DNA of 64,000 nucleotides, from positions 2,294,001 to 2,358,000 of the forward strand of contig NZ_CP019698.1 in the NCBI RefSeq assembly GCF_002005145.1, read 5' to 3'. Positions 1 through 8,830 of the stretch are shown here, piece after piece; position 1 is the first letter of the stretch, and each line of letters begins with the position of its first letter. The notes below the pieces were generated by a model. That model was given only the letters and a program-made list of their open reading frames with translations. It made no database searches and was not told the DNA's origin. The position numbers were made by a program, and so were the translations under genes. This DNA is from Desulforamulus ferrireducens (GTDB lineage: Bacteria; Bacillota; Desulfotomaculia; Desulfotomaculales; Desulfotomaculaceae).

Positions 1-247
1 AAAGGGCCTGCCAGGTAGCTTTTTGAAAATCAGTTCCCTTCATCTCCAGTGGCAAATCAAAACTGGTTCGTTTACCTGCCAAATATTCCTTAATCTCAGT
101 AATTGCTTTTTTGATTAGCGGTGTTTCCTTTTCCACAAGCTCTTTAGGTGCAGCCTCTTGGCCGAAGAATACATCGGTAATAGCTGCCCCGTTATCAGCT
201 ATGCCAATTACACCTAACTCTGTTTGATAATAAAACACATTTTTCAT
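1..247 (-). CDS. ogt: Methylated-DNA--protein-cysteine methyltransferase, N-terminal part (cut by window edge)
   Basis: Reading the minus strand from the ATG at 247-245 gives about 82 residues that match the N-terminal ribonuclease-H-like domain and the linker of Ogt/MGMT proteins. It begins MKNVFYYQTELGVIGIA and reaches the typical ending F-D-L-P-L-E-x-K-G-T-D-F-Q-K-A-T-W-Q-A-L. That motif precedes the DNA-binding helix and the PCHR active-site cysteine, which lie outside the window. The family removes alkyl groups from O6-alkylguanine in DNA by suicide transfer to the cysteine. A GGAGGGTTG ribosome site sits just before the ATG. It appears as a single gene at the edge; its downstream neighbours are not visible. 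Confidence 0.85.
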   Translation of the reverse strand, partial: MKNVFYYQTELGVIGIADNGAAITDVFFGQEAAPKELVEKETPLIKKAITEIKEYLAGKRTSFDLPLEMKGTDFQKATWQAL

Positions 248-473
248 TACAACCCTCCAACCTGCCAGTGACAGCCGTAATTTATCAGTGAGCAAAGAAA
301 CCCGCTTTAACCCCGCCCACCACATGCTCCAGGTATAATGCCTGTGGTGCTGGCTGGCTATATCTCACAAAATTTTTTATTCGCTAAAACCTTAACGAAA
401 CCTCTTATTAAATTCAAAAAGCACCATAGACTTGGAAATACCTTCGGCAATCACTTCCTCGTCCAACATAAAC

Positions 474-505
474 AAAAAGACACCCGGCACTTGCACAGGT
501 GTCTT
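474..505 (-). terminator. Rho-independent terminator of the TraB-family gene
   Basis: On the minus strand AGACACC pairs with GGTGTCT around a short loop and is followed by a run of Ts. It lies 16 bases after the stop of the gene that ends at 521. The rest of 248-473 holds only a short open frame of about 40 codons running through this hairpin, which I do not call as a gene. Confidence 0.7.
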
Positions 506-520
506 GGTCAGCAGCATATG

Positions 521-1693
521 TTAGAGATTTTCTATAAACATGCGGATAACATCCGCTCCGCCGATAAAGGTTCCTATGGAGCCTCCTATGTTAGCTAAAG
601 ACACGATAAGCAGAATCCTGGTTACTTTATTATTCCAGAAACCCTTGAGGCTAAAAATATCCTCAGCTAAATTCTCGAAGTCCCGAACGCTGGGTCGGCG
701 AATATAGGCCTGGGTTATTCCCGCAAACCAACCTGCAGCTAGTAAAGGGTGCAAGGCGGTGATGGGAGCTACCAAAAAGGCTGTTAAAATAGATAGAGGA
801 TGTCCAAAGGCCAGTGCCGTTCCTAAAGCCGCAAAGGAGCCTGTCCATAATACCCAACTTAATGATTGTTGTAATCCTACTTCCGGATTATGGAATGCTG
901 TAAAGGCAATAAGGGCAATAAAGATAATGGGAATAGCCCAGACTATGGTTTTTGCAAACTTGGATTTAGACGGTAATTGTACTAACTTAGCTAAATCATG
1001 CTCCTTTTTGATTTCCTCGGTAATGCCAGGCACGTGGGCTGCTCCGAGAACTGCTACAACCTTGTTGCCGGGAGCTTCCTTAATCTTTTGGGCCAGGTAT
1101 TGATCCCGTTCATCCACCAGGGGAGTCTTTAATTTGGGGAAAGTTTTGGTGAACTCACTGAGCATGGAGTTAAGCATATCCTGGGATTTCATTTTTTCCA
1201 AATCCTCTTCGGTTATGTTTTCATCATCAAAAATGCTCAGAATCAACTCCATAGCCAATCGAAGTTTGCCAAAGAACCCCACACTGTGCCAGATACGGGC
1301 AAAGGTAATTTGAATGTTCCTATCGGCCAGTACTAACTCTGCGCCAACCTCCTTGGCCGATTGAATGCCTTGAATCATTTCCTGGCCGGGATTAATGCCA
1401 AATTGCTTGGCCATACGCTTTTGAAAGGAGGAAGCCACCAGATTAATTAACAGCAAAGTGGCTTTGTTCTCTTTGATAATCTTAAAAATATCCGTCTCCT
1501 GCCACTTATTACCCTCTGTGACGGTTTGGTATCTTTGCTCATCCAACTCTACACACACAGAGTCTGGTTTTTCCCTTTCAATAACTTCCTTGACCAGTTC
1601 TACGCTGCGCTTGGAGATATGGGCAGTAGCAATTAGTATAAACTCCCTGCCATCCATATTTATCCTTGTAATGTTTTCATGTTCTATGGACAT
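521..1693 (-). CDS. TraB/PrgY/GumN-family membrane protein
   Basis: This 390-residue protein has the TraB fold in its N-terminal two thirds. Hallmarks include an early L-I-A-T-A-H-I-S segment, a V-C-V-E-L-D-E-Q-R-Y motif and a later V-A-V-L-G-A-A-H-V-P-G-I motif with conserved acidic and histidine residues. The last about 130 residues form several hydrophobic helices (from about residue 250), so the protein should be membrane anchored. The family includes PrgY/TraB pheromone-shutdown proteins and is related to Tiki-type metalloproteases. In bacteria without conjugative pheromones the role is unknown. The ATG at 1693 follows AAAGGAAGT. It appears monocistronic, with its own terminator. Confidence 0.85.
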   Translation of the reverse strand: MSIEHENITRINMDGREFILIATAHISKRSVELVKEVIEREKPDSVCVELDEQRYQTVTEGNKWQETDIFKIIKENKATLLLINLVASSFQKRMAKQFGINPGQEMIQGIQSAKEVGAELVLADRNIQITFARIWHSVGFFGKLRLAMELILSIFDDENITEEDLEKMKSQDMLNSMLSEFTKTFPKLKTPLVDERDQYLAQKIKEAPGNKVVAVLGAAHVPGITEEIKKEHDLAKLVQLPSKSKFAKTIVWAIPIIFIALIAFTAFHNPEVGLQQSLSWVLWTGSFAALGTALAFGHPLSILTAFLVAPITALHPLLAAGWFAGITQAYIRRPSVRDFENLAEDIFSLKGFWNNKVTRILLIVSLANIGGSIGTFIGGADVIRMFIENL

Positions 1694-1850
1694 TATATAC
1701 TTCCTTTACATAATTCCTAGGTTTTATTAGACTAACTATATGTCTTCTTAATATAGAACAGCTTGCCTTTATAGCTTATCACCTTTTATGGTGCAATGGC
1801 AATTGTTAATAAAAAATCAATAATGGTGAATATTGCCTGGTTTTCATCTA

Positions 1851-1877
1851 AAAAGAGCCATCAGCAGATGACTCTTT
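1851..1877 (-). terminator. Rho-independent terminator after the hydroxyacid dehydrogenase
   Basis: On the minus strand AGAGTCATC and GATGGCTCT form a stem with a short TGCT loop followed by Ts, seven bases after the dehydrogenase stop. Confidence 0.8.
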
Positions 1878-1883
1878 AAATAG

Positions 1884-2864
1884 CTACCTATCCAGCACAT
1901 CCCTATTCACGAGGTTAGGTGGTGTTTTACCCTCCAGGGCTGTCAGCAAGTTTTCCGCTGCCAGGTTGGCCATGGTCTTTCTGGTTTTCTCACTGGCACT
2001 GCCAATGTGAGGCAAGGCAACCACATTGGGCAGGCTAAGTAAAGGATGGTCTAAGGCCACAGGCTCCTGTTCAAAAACATCTAACCCTGCTGCCCAAATT
2101 TCACCCTTTTGTAAAGCCTGATAAAGGGCCGCCTCGTTAACTATACCACCCCTGGCGGTATTGATTAGCACAGCAGTTTTCTTCATGAGGGACAACTCCC
2201 TGGCTCCGATTAAATTATGTGTTTCGGGAGTGTAGGGGGTCATAATACAGACAAAATCGGATTCTTTCAGGAGGGTATCCATATCTACATATGTTACACC
2301 CAGTTCCTTTTCAACTTCTGGTTTTCTCCTTCTGTTATAATATAAAACCCGCATGTCAAATCCTTTGGCCCTTTTGGCCACACCCTCGCCAATTCTACCC
2401 ATACCGATAATGCCCAGGGTTGCCCCATAAACATCTTGACCTGTTAAAAGCATGGGTGACCAAGTCTTCCACTTTCCCTGTCGCAAAAAATCCACTGATT
2501 CAACTAGCCGCCGTGCCGTGGCCAGGAGCAGGGCAAAGGTAAGATCCGCGGTGGTTTCTGTTAACACTCCCGGTGTGTTGGTAACCATGATACCTCTTTG
2601 AGTTGCTGCAGCTAAATCAATATTATTAAAGCCAACAGCCATGTTGCTGACAACCTTTAACTTTTGAGCCTTTGCCAGCAGAGCCGCATCGATCCTGTCT
2701 GTAAGTAAACTATAAAGGCCGTCCACCTCTGTAATCTCCTGTTCCAGCACTTCGTAGGGTACCGGAACATCTTCTTCATCCCATACCTTAACCTCACAAA
2801 CTTCTTTAATTCTGGCGAGGGCTTCCGGGGGAATTGTTCTTGTGATATAAACTCTGGGTCTCAT
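1884..2864 (-). CDS. gyaR: D-isomer-specific 2-hydroxyacid dehydrogenase (glyoxylate/hydroxypyruvate reductase type)
   Basis: This 326-residue protein is of usual family length. It shows the NAD(P)-binding G-I-I-G-M-G-R-I-G motif near residue 155, the catalytic arginine in N-T-A-R-G-G-I-V, the glutamate in F-E-Q-E-P-V and the histidine in L-P-H-I-G-S-A. Members reduce glyoxylate, hydroxypyruvate or related 2-oxoacids with NAD(P)H in the cytosol. The exact substrate cannot be read from sequence. The ATG at 2864 follows a strong AGGAGGGGAG site. The NUDIX gene lies 47 bases upstream on the same strand, so the two may be co-transcribed. Confidence 0.9.
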   Translation of the reverse strand: MRPRVYITRTIPPEALARIKEVCEVKVWDEEDVPVPYEVLEQEITEVDGLYSLLTDRIDAALLAKAQKLKVVSNMAVGFNNIDLAAATQRGIMVTNTPGVLTETTADLTFALLLATARRLVESVDFLRQGKWKTWSPMLLTGQDVYGATLGIIGMGRIGEGVAKRAKGFDMRVLYYNRRRKPEVEKELGVTYVDMDTLLKESDFVCIMTPYTPETHNLIGARELSLMKKTAVLINTARGGIVNEAALYQALQKGEIWAAGLDVFEQEPVALDHPLLSLPNVVALPHIGSASEKTRKTMANLAAENLLTALEGKTPPNLVNRDVLDR

Positions 2865-2911
2865 TGATAATCTCCCCTCCTAATACGAATTGATTTTTCT
2901 CTAGCAACAGG

Positions 2912-3301
2912 CTAGTTACTTTCTCTTATGAGTCTTTCCACTATCTCCACATCCGCTGGACAAAACTCATAATTTGTTAATTCCTCTGGCTTAACCCATT
3001 TGATTTGCTTATGTACCCCCAGGTGCGGTGTGCCTGAGACCAACCTGGCTTTAAAAAAAGTAAAGGCTAGCTCTTGTTCCGGGTATTGATGAACGGTTTC
3101 AGCATAAACACCCTGTACAGTAATCTTAATCTTTAATTCTTCCTGACATTCGCGGACAATGCATTGCTCCGGCGTTTCCCCCGGTTCCACTTTGCCACCC
3201 GGAAACTCCCATAAATATTCGCAACTGCCGCCCGCTCCCCGCTGACAAATAAGAATATCATTATCTTGGTTAGTGATGATTGCTGCTGTTACATGTGTCA
3301 T
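2912..3301 (-). CDS. mutT: MutT-like NUDIX hydrolase (8-oxo-dGTP diphosphatase type)
   Basis: A complete Nudix box is present: G-G-K-V-E-P-G-E-T, seven residues, R-E-C-Q-E-E-L. The start T-H-V-T-A-A-I-I and the later E-Y-L-W-E-F-P match small MutT proteins that clean the nucleotide pool of oxidised dGTP. I chose the ATG at 3301, giving 129 residues, because GGGGTG lies just before it. A longer frame would start from a TTG at 3358 without a good ribosome site. Confidence 0.85.
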   Translation of the reverse strand: MTHVTAAIITNQDNDILICQRGAGGSCEYLWEFPGGKVEPGETPEQCIVRECQEELKIKITVQGVYAETVHQYPEQELAFTFFKARLVSGTPHLGVHKQIKWVKPEELTNYEFCPADVEIVERLIRESN

Positions 3302-3372
3302 TTTACACCCCGTATGATTTTGGCCTAATAAAGATACTGTTGAGACTTCAATTACCAATATATTACCATATT

Positions 3373-3413
3373 AAAAGACCATCTCCCATTATATTAATGG
3401 TGAAGATGGCCTT
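3373..3413 (-). terminator. Rho-independent terminator of the YhcN/YlaJ gene
   Basis: On the minus strand AAGGCCATCTTCACCATTA pairs imperfectly with TAATGGGAGATGGTCTT and is followed by TTTT. It lies 18 bases after the lipoprotein gene. Confidence 0.8.
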
Positions 3414-3431
3414 AATCATTCCTTACTATTG

Positions 3432-3923
3432 TTATTGGGTGCGGGGAGATAATCTGTTGGCAATTTCCTCAATCTCTTCGGCAAAGCTAGAAAGAGGTTT
3501 GCCTTGTTCAATTCCCTGCCCAACCCGTTTAATCCTCGTTACAGTATCAATGTCCGAGGTTACCATGACAGTATAATTGGGGAAAATACTTTTCACCCGA
3601 CTCTTAACATTTTCTTCCACCTGGGCAGACCTATTGTTTTCCAGGTTGGCATTTAAATCTAAACCCAGGTAAAGATTTCTACCAGCAATAACAGCTGTGG
3701 AACCCTTTACTCCTTCCACCTTGTTAGCCTCTTTCACTGCCTTGTCCACTACATCCATGGGATAATTTTTGTTGGCATTGTCATTGGTAACCATATTATT
3801 GGGTGTAGCAGGTGTCTGCTGGTCAGGCATTGGTTTCTTGGCGGCAGCACATCCACCAAAGACCAATGCTGTACCTAACAATATTGTTACGGGCCAGAGC
3901 AAAAGTTTTTTTGTTCTGAGCAC
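3432..3923 (-). CDS. YhcN/YlaJ-family sporulation lipoprotein
   Basis: The 163-residue product starts with a lipoprotein signal peptide: basic M-L-R-T-K-K, then a hydrophobic stretch ending in the lipobox V-F-G-G-C, with the lipidated Cys near residue 25. A Pro/Asn-rich linker follows. The C-terminal domain contains the A-V-I-A-G-R-N-L-Y-L-G-L-D and V-M-V-T-S-D-I-D segments of the YhcN/YlaJ family. Members are spore inner-membrane or germination-related lipoproteins in Bacillus and are broadly conserved in spore-forming Clostridia. It is a standalone gene with its own terminator. Confidence 0.85.
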   Translation of the reverse strand: MLRTKKLLLWPVTILLGTALVFGGCAAAKKPMPDQQTPATPNNMVTNDNANKNYPMDVVDKAVKEANKVEGVKGSTAVIAGRNLYLGLDLNANLENNRSAQVEENVKSRVKSIFPNYTVMVTSDIDTVTRIKRVGQGIEQGKPLSSFAEEIEEIANRLSPRTQ

Positions 3924-4088
3924 AAAATCACCTCTCTTTCTCCTGTTTAACCTTAGTATTTCAAACCGAAAATAGGTTATGCGTTTTACAAGAGGTATTA
4001 TTTGTCTGTGCTATAGAACTACCATTGACAATTGTCACCAAGGAGAGTAGCATTATTTTTTGTTAAATAAATATTTCCGAGGGAAATT

Positions 4089-5315
4089 ATGTTTGAAGCA
4101 AACATGGCAACAGCAGGCGCTACATTAGTAGGTACTTTATTAATTTTTGCCTTGGGGAAAAGCCCGTTATTTAGAATAGATCGTGCAGGGGCGGCCATTA
4201 TTGCAGCCTCATTGACTATGGCCACCGGGGTACTAACCTTTGAGCAAGCAACCAAGACCATTGATTTTCGCACAATCGTTTTATTATTCTCGATGATGAT
4301 TGTCGCAGCCAGCCTGAGGGTGTCTGGCTTCTTCCAAGTACTGGGCAATTTCTTTCTTAAAACTATTAATAACCAGAGGATGCTGTTATTTGCCGTTGTC
4401 TTTACCAGTGGTTTGTTATCTGCCTTTTTTATTAATGATATAATTTGCCTCCTCTTTACCCCGGTGGTTTTAATGATCTGCCAAAGGGTAAAAGTAAACC
4501 CCATTCCTTATTTAATTGGTATTGCCACGGCATCTAATGTGGGAAGTGCCGGTACCCTGCTCGGTAATCCACAAAATATTCTTATTGGCAGCCTTTCGGG
4601 GATACCCTTCCTTTCTTATATGCTGGTTGCTTTTCCCATTTCCTGCCTGGGTTTATTATTAAACTATTTGTTAATCATGGTTGTCTACAAAAAAAAATTA
4701 GCCAGTAAATTAACTAATAGTCAACCAATGCACGGTGTTTATCACAAGTACCTCATAGCTAAAAGCTTAATAGTAACTGCCTGCATTCTAATTGGTTTTT
4801 TAGCTGGCTTTGATGCCGTGATCATCGCCAGTTTAGGAGCGGCTTATTTATTGATTACCAGACGTTTAAAACCTGATAAAATTTACTGCCATATAGATTT
4901 TAACCTATTGGTAATCTTTGCGGGGTTATTTGTGGTTATTGGCGGTGTTGAACAAAGCGGTTTAATGGATTGGTTTATCAACCACCTTTCCTTTGTGGAT
5001 TTTGCTAATTTTAATGTTTTTGCCATCATCACTGTTATTCTCTCGAACATTTTCAGTAATGTGCCGGCGGTTATCCTATTACAATACTTTATGCCCTCTC
5101 CCATCGATTCTTGGTGGATTGGTTTAGGGATTTTTAGTACCCTAGCCGGGAATCTTACTCTTACCGGGTCCATTGCTAATCTAATAGTGGTAGAAACAGC
5201 CCGCCGGGAGGGTATTCGTGTAGGTTTCCTGGAATATTTAAAGGTTGGGTTGCCTTTAACATTTTTACTATGCGCAATTTCCTTGCTATATTTTAATGTT
5301 ATCTACAATTTATAA
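4089..5315 (+). CDS. ArsB/NhaD-superfamily anion permease (SLC13/CitM-like)
   Basis: This 408-residue integral membrane protein has about 10-11 hydrophobic segments. Family-typical stretches include A-F-F-I-N-D-I-I-C-L-L-F-T-P-V, N-V-G-S-A-G-T-L-L-G-N-P-Q-N-I-L-I-G and the second-repeat L-S-N-I-F-S-N-V-P-A-V-I-L-L. These belong to ion-transporter superfamily permeases that move anions such as arsenite, dicarboxylates or sulfate, or exchange Na+/H+. The substrate cannot be assigned, and the window's arsenic genes are 30 kb away. The ATG follows CCGAGGGAAATT. The SDR gene starts 37 bases downstream. Confidence 0.8.
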   Translation: MFEANMATAGATLVGTLLIFALGKSPLFRIDRAGAAIIAASLTMATGVLTFEQATKTIDFRTIVLLFSMMIVAASLRVSGFFQVLGNFFLKTINNQRMLLFAVVFTSGLLSAFFINDIICLLFTPVVLMICQRVKVNPIPYLIGIATASNVGSAGTLLGNPQNILIGSLSGIPFLSYMLVAFPISCLGLLLNYLLIMVVYKKKLASKLTNSQPMHGVYHKYLIAKSLIVTACILIGFLAGFDAVIIASLGAAYLLITRRLKPDKIYCHIDFNLLVIFAGLFVVIGGVEQSGLMDWFINHLSFVDFANFNVFAIITVILSNIFSNVPAVILLQYFMPSPIDSWWIGLGIFSTLAGNLTLTGSIANLIVVETARREGIRVGFLEYLKVGLPLTFLLCAISLLYFNVIYNL

Positions 5316-5352
5316 TCACGCAGGGAGAATACTTGTATAACCGGAGGTTGCT

Positions 5353-6057
5353 ATGGATTTCCAAGGTAAAGTTGTGGTAGTTACAGGTGGGGCAGCAGGA
5401 ATCGGCAAGACAATTTGTGAGGAATTCAAGAAAGCAGGAGCCAAGGTCTGTGTCATTGACAAGGCAGAAAACGATTATTTTGTTGGGGACATCGCAGACG
5501 AAGCTACCCTAACAGCCTTTGCCAACAAGGTGCTTGCAGAAAACGGTAAAGTGGACTGTCTAATCAATAACGCCATGCTCAGCAGAGGCGGTCTAGAGGA
5601 TTGCTCCTATGATGACTTTAATTATGTACTCCGCGTGGGGATCAGCGCACCCTTTATGTTAACCAAGCTCTTTATGAATCATTTTGCCGAAGGGGCCAGT
5701 GTGGTCAACATATCCTCCTCCCGGGACAGAATGAGCCAACCCAATACCGAAAGTTACACAGCGGCCAAGGGTGGAATTGCGGCACTTACCCACGCCATGG
5801 CCATGACTCTTGTCGGCAAGGCGCGGGTAAACTCCATCTCACCCGGCTGGATAGACACTGATTTTACTGTTTACCAAGGACCAGATGCCTATCAGCATCC
5901 AGTGGGACGAGTAGGCCATCCCCTGGACATCGCCAATATGGTGCTTTATCTGTGCAGTGATAAAGCAGGATTTATTACCGGGGAAAACATCTGTATTGAT
6001 GGTGGTATGACCAAGCAGATGATCTATCATAATGACTTCGGCTGGCGTCTTAGCTAA
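5353..6057 (+). CDS. Short-chain dehydrogenase/reductase
   Basis: The 234-residue protein is a classical SDR. It has the cofactor loop T-G-G-A-A-G-I-G near residue 13, N-N-A near residue 72 and the catalytic Ser with Y-T-A-A-K. The C-terminal C-I-D-G-G-M motif is also present. The D in V-C-V-I-D-K at the end of beta-2 suggests NAD rather than NADP preference, which is an inference. Substrate unknown. A GGAGG site precedes the ATG. The stop overlaps the convergent ATPase stop by three bases, so the two genes meet tail to tail without a terminator between them. Confidence 0.88.
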   Translation: MDFQGKVVVVTGGAAGIGKTICEEFKKAGAKVCVIDKAENDYFVGDIADEATLTAFANKVLAENGKVDCLINNAMLSRGGLEDCSYDDFNYVLRVGISAPFMLTKLFMNHFAEGASVVNISSSRDRMSQPNTESYTAAKGGIAALTHAMAMTLVGKARVNSISPGWIDTDFTVYQGPDAYQHPVGRVGHPLDIANMVLYLCSDKAGFITGENICIDGGMTKQMIYHNDFGWRLS

Positions 6058-8720
6058 TTCTGGCTGCCCTTTTCTTGGCTTCTGCCTGTTGATTTAACTA
6101 TTTCATTGATAACCAGCGGTAACAAAGCAAACATGACAGCAAGTCCCCAGTCTCTGGCTGAAAGCATTTGCAAACTGAAGGCATTGGCCAAAAAAGGTAA
6201 CGAAGTAACGGCAAGCTGGAGGATAAATCCTATGATGATGGCGCCAACCAAATACTTATTGGAGAACAAGCCAATCTGAGCTATTGACTTTGTAGAATGT
6301 CTCATTGACAGTGAATAGAATAGTTGGGACACTGCCAGAACTACAAAAGCCATGGTTCTGCCATGGGTCAGCACATCTTCAGGTATGTCCTTTGACCCTA
6401 ATTGGTAGCCAAACTCCTGCAAGCCATAGTAGAAGGCAGCCAGGGTAACCACCCCGATCAACATACCCCCAAGTACCGCTCTCCAGGCAGTTCCCCCGGC
6501 AAAGAAGCTTTCTTTGGGGTTTCTCGGCTTCTTCTTCATCACATCCTTATCCCCGGGATCCACGCCAAGGGCTATAGCCGGCAGTGTATCTGTAATGAGG
6601 TTTATCCATAGAATCTGTGTGGGCAATAATGGAACAGGCCAGAAAAACAACACGGAAGCAAATACCGCCACCACTTCTCCCAGGTTACAGGAAAGAAGAA
6701 AAACCACAGATTTCTTAATGTTGTTGTAGATGTTTCTGCCTTCCTCTATGGCGTGCACAATGGTTGTAAAATTATCATCAGTGAGAATCATATCACTGGC
6801 ACCCTTGGCAACGTCAGTGCCTGTAATGCCCATAGCTACGCCAATATCTGCATTTTTCAGTGAAGGTGCATCGTTAACTCCGTCTCCTGTCATGGACACT
6901 ATGTTTCCCTGTGCTTGATAGGCCTTGACGATCTTAACCTTGTGTTCTGGGGATACCCTGGCAAATACCCTATAGTTATTTATTCTTTTGGTGAGTTCCT
7001 CTTCCGCTAGCTCATCTATTTCAGCACCGGTAATACTTTGCTCCATTGAGGAGGCAATACCCAGTTCCTTTGCTATGGCAACCGCGGTATTTTTATGATC
7101 CCCTGTAATCATGACAGGTGTAATACCAGCCCTTTTAGCTGTGGCTATGGAATCCTTTACCTCCAGTCTGGGCGGGTCAATCATGCCCACAAGGCCAATA
7201 ACAGTTAGATCCTGTTCCATTTCATCAGGACCGATCAAATTATCCACGTCTTTATAGGCTACCCCTAGGATGCGCAAGGCATTGTCGGACATTTCTTCAG
7301 CAATCCTGAGGTAGTTTGCTTTCAATTCTTCTGTTAAAGGCACCACAGCGCCATTAACCAGAGCATATTTTGATATCTTTAGGATATTGTCTATGGCGCC
7401 TTTGGTATGGACTCTATAGCCCTTTTCAACCTGATTCAGGGTAGACATTAACTTACGGTCGGAATCAAAGGGCTTTTCGCCAACTCTCTGATAGGTCGCA
7501 TGTAGTTTTTTTCTGGACAGATTATATTTTTCCCCCAGTGCTACCAGGGCAACTTCTGTAGGGTCCCCCGTACCTTCCCCATTCTCATAGGTAGCATCAG
7601 AGCATAAAACAAAGGATTTGATCAACTCCCTTTCGTCTGGCTCCGGGGTAAAGCCTGTTCCCTCGGTGGGAACACTCTTCAGATTATTCATAGTGTAAAA
7701 CTTTATTACTGTCATCTTATTTTGAGTCAGGGTCCCAGTCTTGTCTGAGCAAATAATATTAACAGAACCTAAAGTTTCAACCGCCGGCAGCTTCTTCACG
7801 ATGGCATTGCTCTTCGACATTCTGGTTACGCCAAGGGCAAGCACAATGGCAACAATGGCGGGAAGTCCTTCCGGGATAGCCGCTACGGCTAAACTTATGG
7901 CAGTCAGGAATATTTCAAACAAATCCCTCTTTTGAAAGAAAGCGATTATAAATATTAGGGCACATATGCCAATGGCTATAAAGCCAAGGGTCTTGCCAAG
8001 CTCTTCCAGTCTTTTTTGCAGAGGAGTCATTTCTTCAATATCCTCATCAAGCACCTGGGCAATTTTACCAATTTCCGTTTCCATTGCCGTTGCCACAACT
8101 ATACCTTCACCCCTGCCATAGGTAGCCAGTGTAGACATGAAGGCCATGTTTGATTGATCCCCTATGGGCGTATGGGAATCCTCATGTACGTCATCGGCAT
8201 TCTTTTCTGTGGGGACGGATTCACCTGTTAAAGCTGATTCTTCTATTTGCAGGTTAGCAGTTACCAGCAATCTTAGATCAGCAGGTATATACCTTCCTGC
8301 ATCCACAATTACTATGTCACCCGGTACAATTTCTTCGGAACTTATTTCTCTTACTTCACCGTCACGTCTAACCAAAGTTTTGGGTGCCGTCATCTTTTGC
8401 AAAGCCTCAATGGCTTTTTCAGCTTTGGACTCTTGAAATACACCAATCACTGCATTAAGCAACACAACCAATAGGATAATAATGGCATCTACATACTCAC
8501 CAATTAAAACAGTAATTACTGCTGCAGCGAGCAAAACATATATCAGCATATCCTGCAGTTGGGCAAAAAATAATGAAATTAGACTTTTCTTGGGCTTTCC
8601 CTTAAGCTTGTTGGCCCCATGCTTCTCAAGCCTTGCCTTTGCTTCCTCTGCAGACAGACCTGTGGCCGGGTTTACATTAAGTTCTTGGAGAACTTCCTCC
8701 CGTGATTTGGCAAACCACAT
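6054..8720 (-). CDS. Calcium-translocating P-type ATPase (P2A/SERCA-like)
   Basis: The 888-residue product carries the P-type ATPase signatures. These are the actuator T-G-E-S-V-P motif, the phosphorylation loop C-S-D-K-T-G-T-L-T-Q, K-G-A in the nucleotide domain and M-T-G-D-G-V-N-D-A-P in the hinge. The membrane helix 4 motif P-E-G-L-P-A, N-terminal cation_ATPase_N domain and four C-terminal helices are typical of Ca2+ pumps (PMCA/SERCA type). It would export Ca2+, or possibly Mn2+, across the cell membrane. I place the start at the ATG at 8720, preceded by GGGGA. An in-frame extension to 8807 adds 29 residues without family character. Confidence 0.92.
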   Translation of the reverse strand: MWFAKSREEVLQELNVNPATGLSAEEAKARLEKHGANKLKGKPKKSLISLFFAQLQDMLIYVLLAAAVITVLIGEYVDAIIILLVVLLNAVIGVFQESKAEKAIEALQKMTAPKTLVRRDGEVREISSEEIVPGDIVIVDAGRYIPADLRLLVTANLQIEESALTGESVPTEKNADDVHEDSHTPIGDQSNMAFMSTLATYGRGEGIVVATAMETEIGKIAQVLDEDIEEMTPLQKRLEELGKTLGFIAIGICALIFIIAFFQKRDLFEIFLTAISLAVAAIPEGLPAIVAIVLALGVTRMSKSNAIVKKLPAVETLGSVNIICSDKTGTLTQNKMTVIKFYTMNNLKSVPTEGTGFTPEPDERELIKSFVLCSDATYENGEGTGDPTEVALVALGEKYNLSRKKLHATYQRVGEKPFDSDRKLMSTLNQVEKGYRVHTKGAIDNILKISKYALVNGAVVPLTEELKANYLRIAEEMSDNALRILGVAYKDVDNLIGPDEMEQDLTVIGLVGMIDPPRLEVKDSIATAKRAGITPVMITGDHKNTAVAIAKELGIASSMEQSITGAEIDELAEEELTKRINNYRVFARVSPEHKVKIVKAYQAQGNIVSMTGDGVNDAPSLKNADIGVAMGITGTDVAKGASDMILTDDNFTTIVHAIEEGRNIYNNIKKSVVFLLSCNLGEVVAVFASVLFFWPVPLLPTQILWINLITDTLPAIALGVDPGDKDVMKKKPRNPKESFFAGGTAWRAVLGGMLIGVVTLAAFYYGLQEFGYQLGSKDIPEDVLTHGRTMAFVVLAVSQLFYSLSMRHSTKSIAQIGLFSNKYLVGAIIIGFILQLAVTSLPFLANAFSLQMLSARDWGLAVMFALLPLVINEIVKSTGRSQEKGSQN

Positions 8721-8830
8721 ATCCAGTCCCCTTTCTTTTTCTTGTAAGTTCACTTCTAATTGAATATATGAGGATAAAAAAAGACCATAGCATAATTTTA
8801 CACACATTAAATAAAATCATACCATGATCT

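Noticed and set aside
397-518. Minus-strand frame of about 40 codons after the TraB gene
   Set aside because: It runs through the terminator hairpin, has no ribosome site and no recognised relatives. It could be a small remnant, but the evidence is too weak.
338-598. Plus-strand 86-codon frame
   Set aside because: It is antisense to the terminator and the end of the TraB gene, and it has no family pattern.
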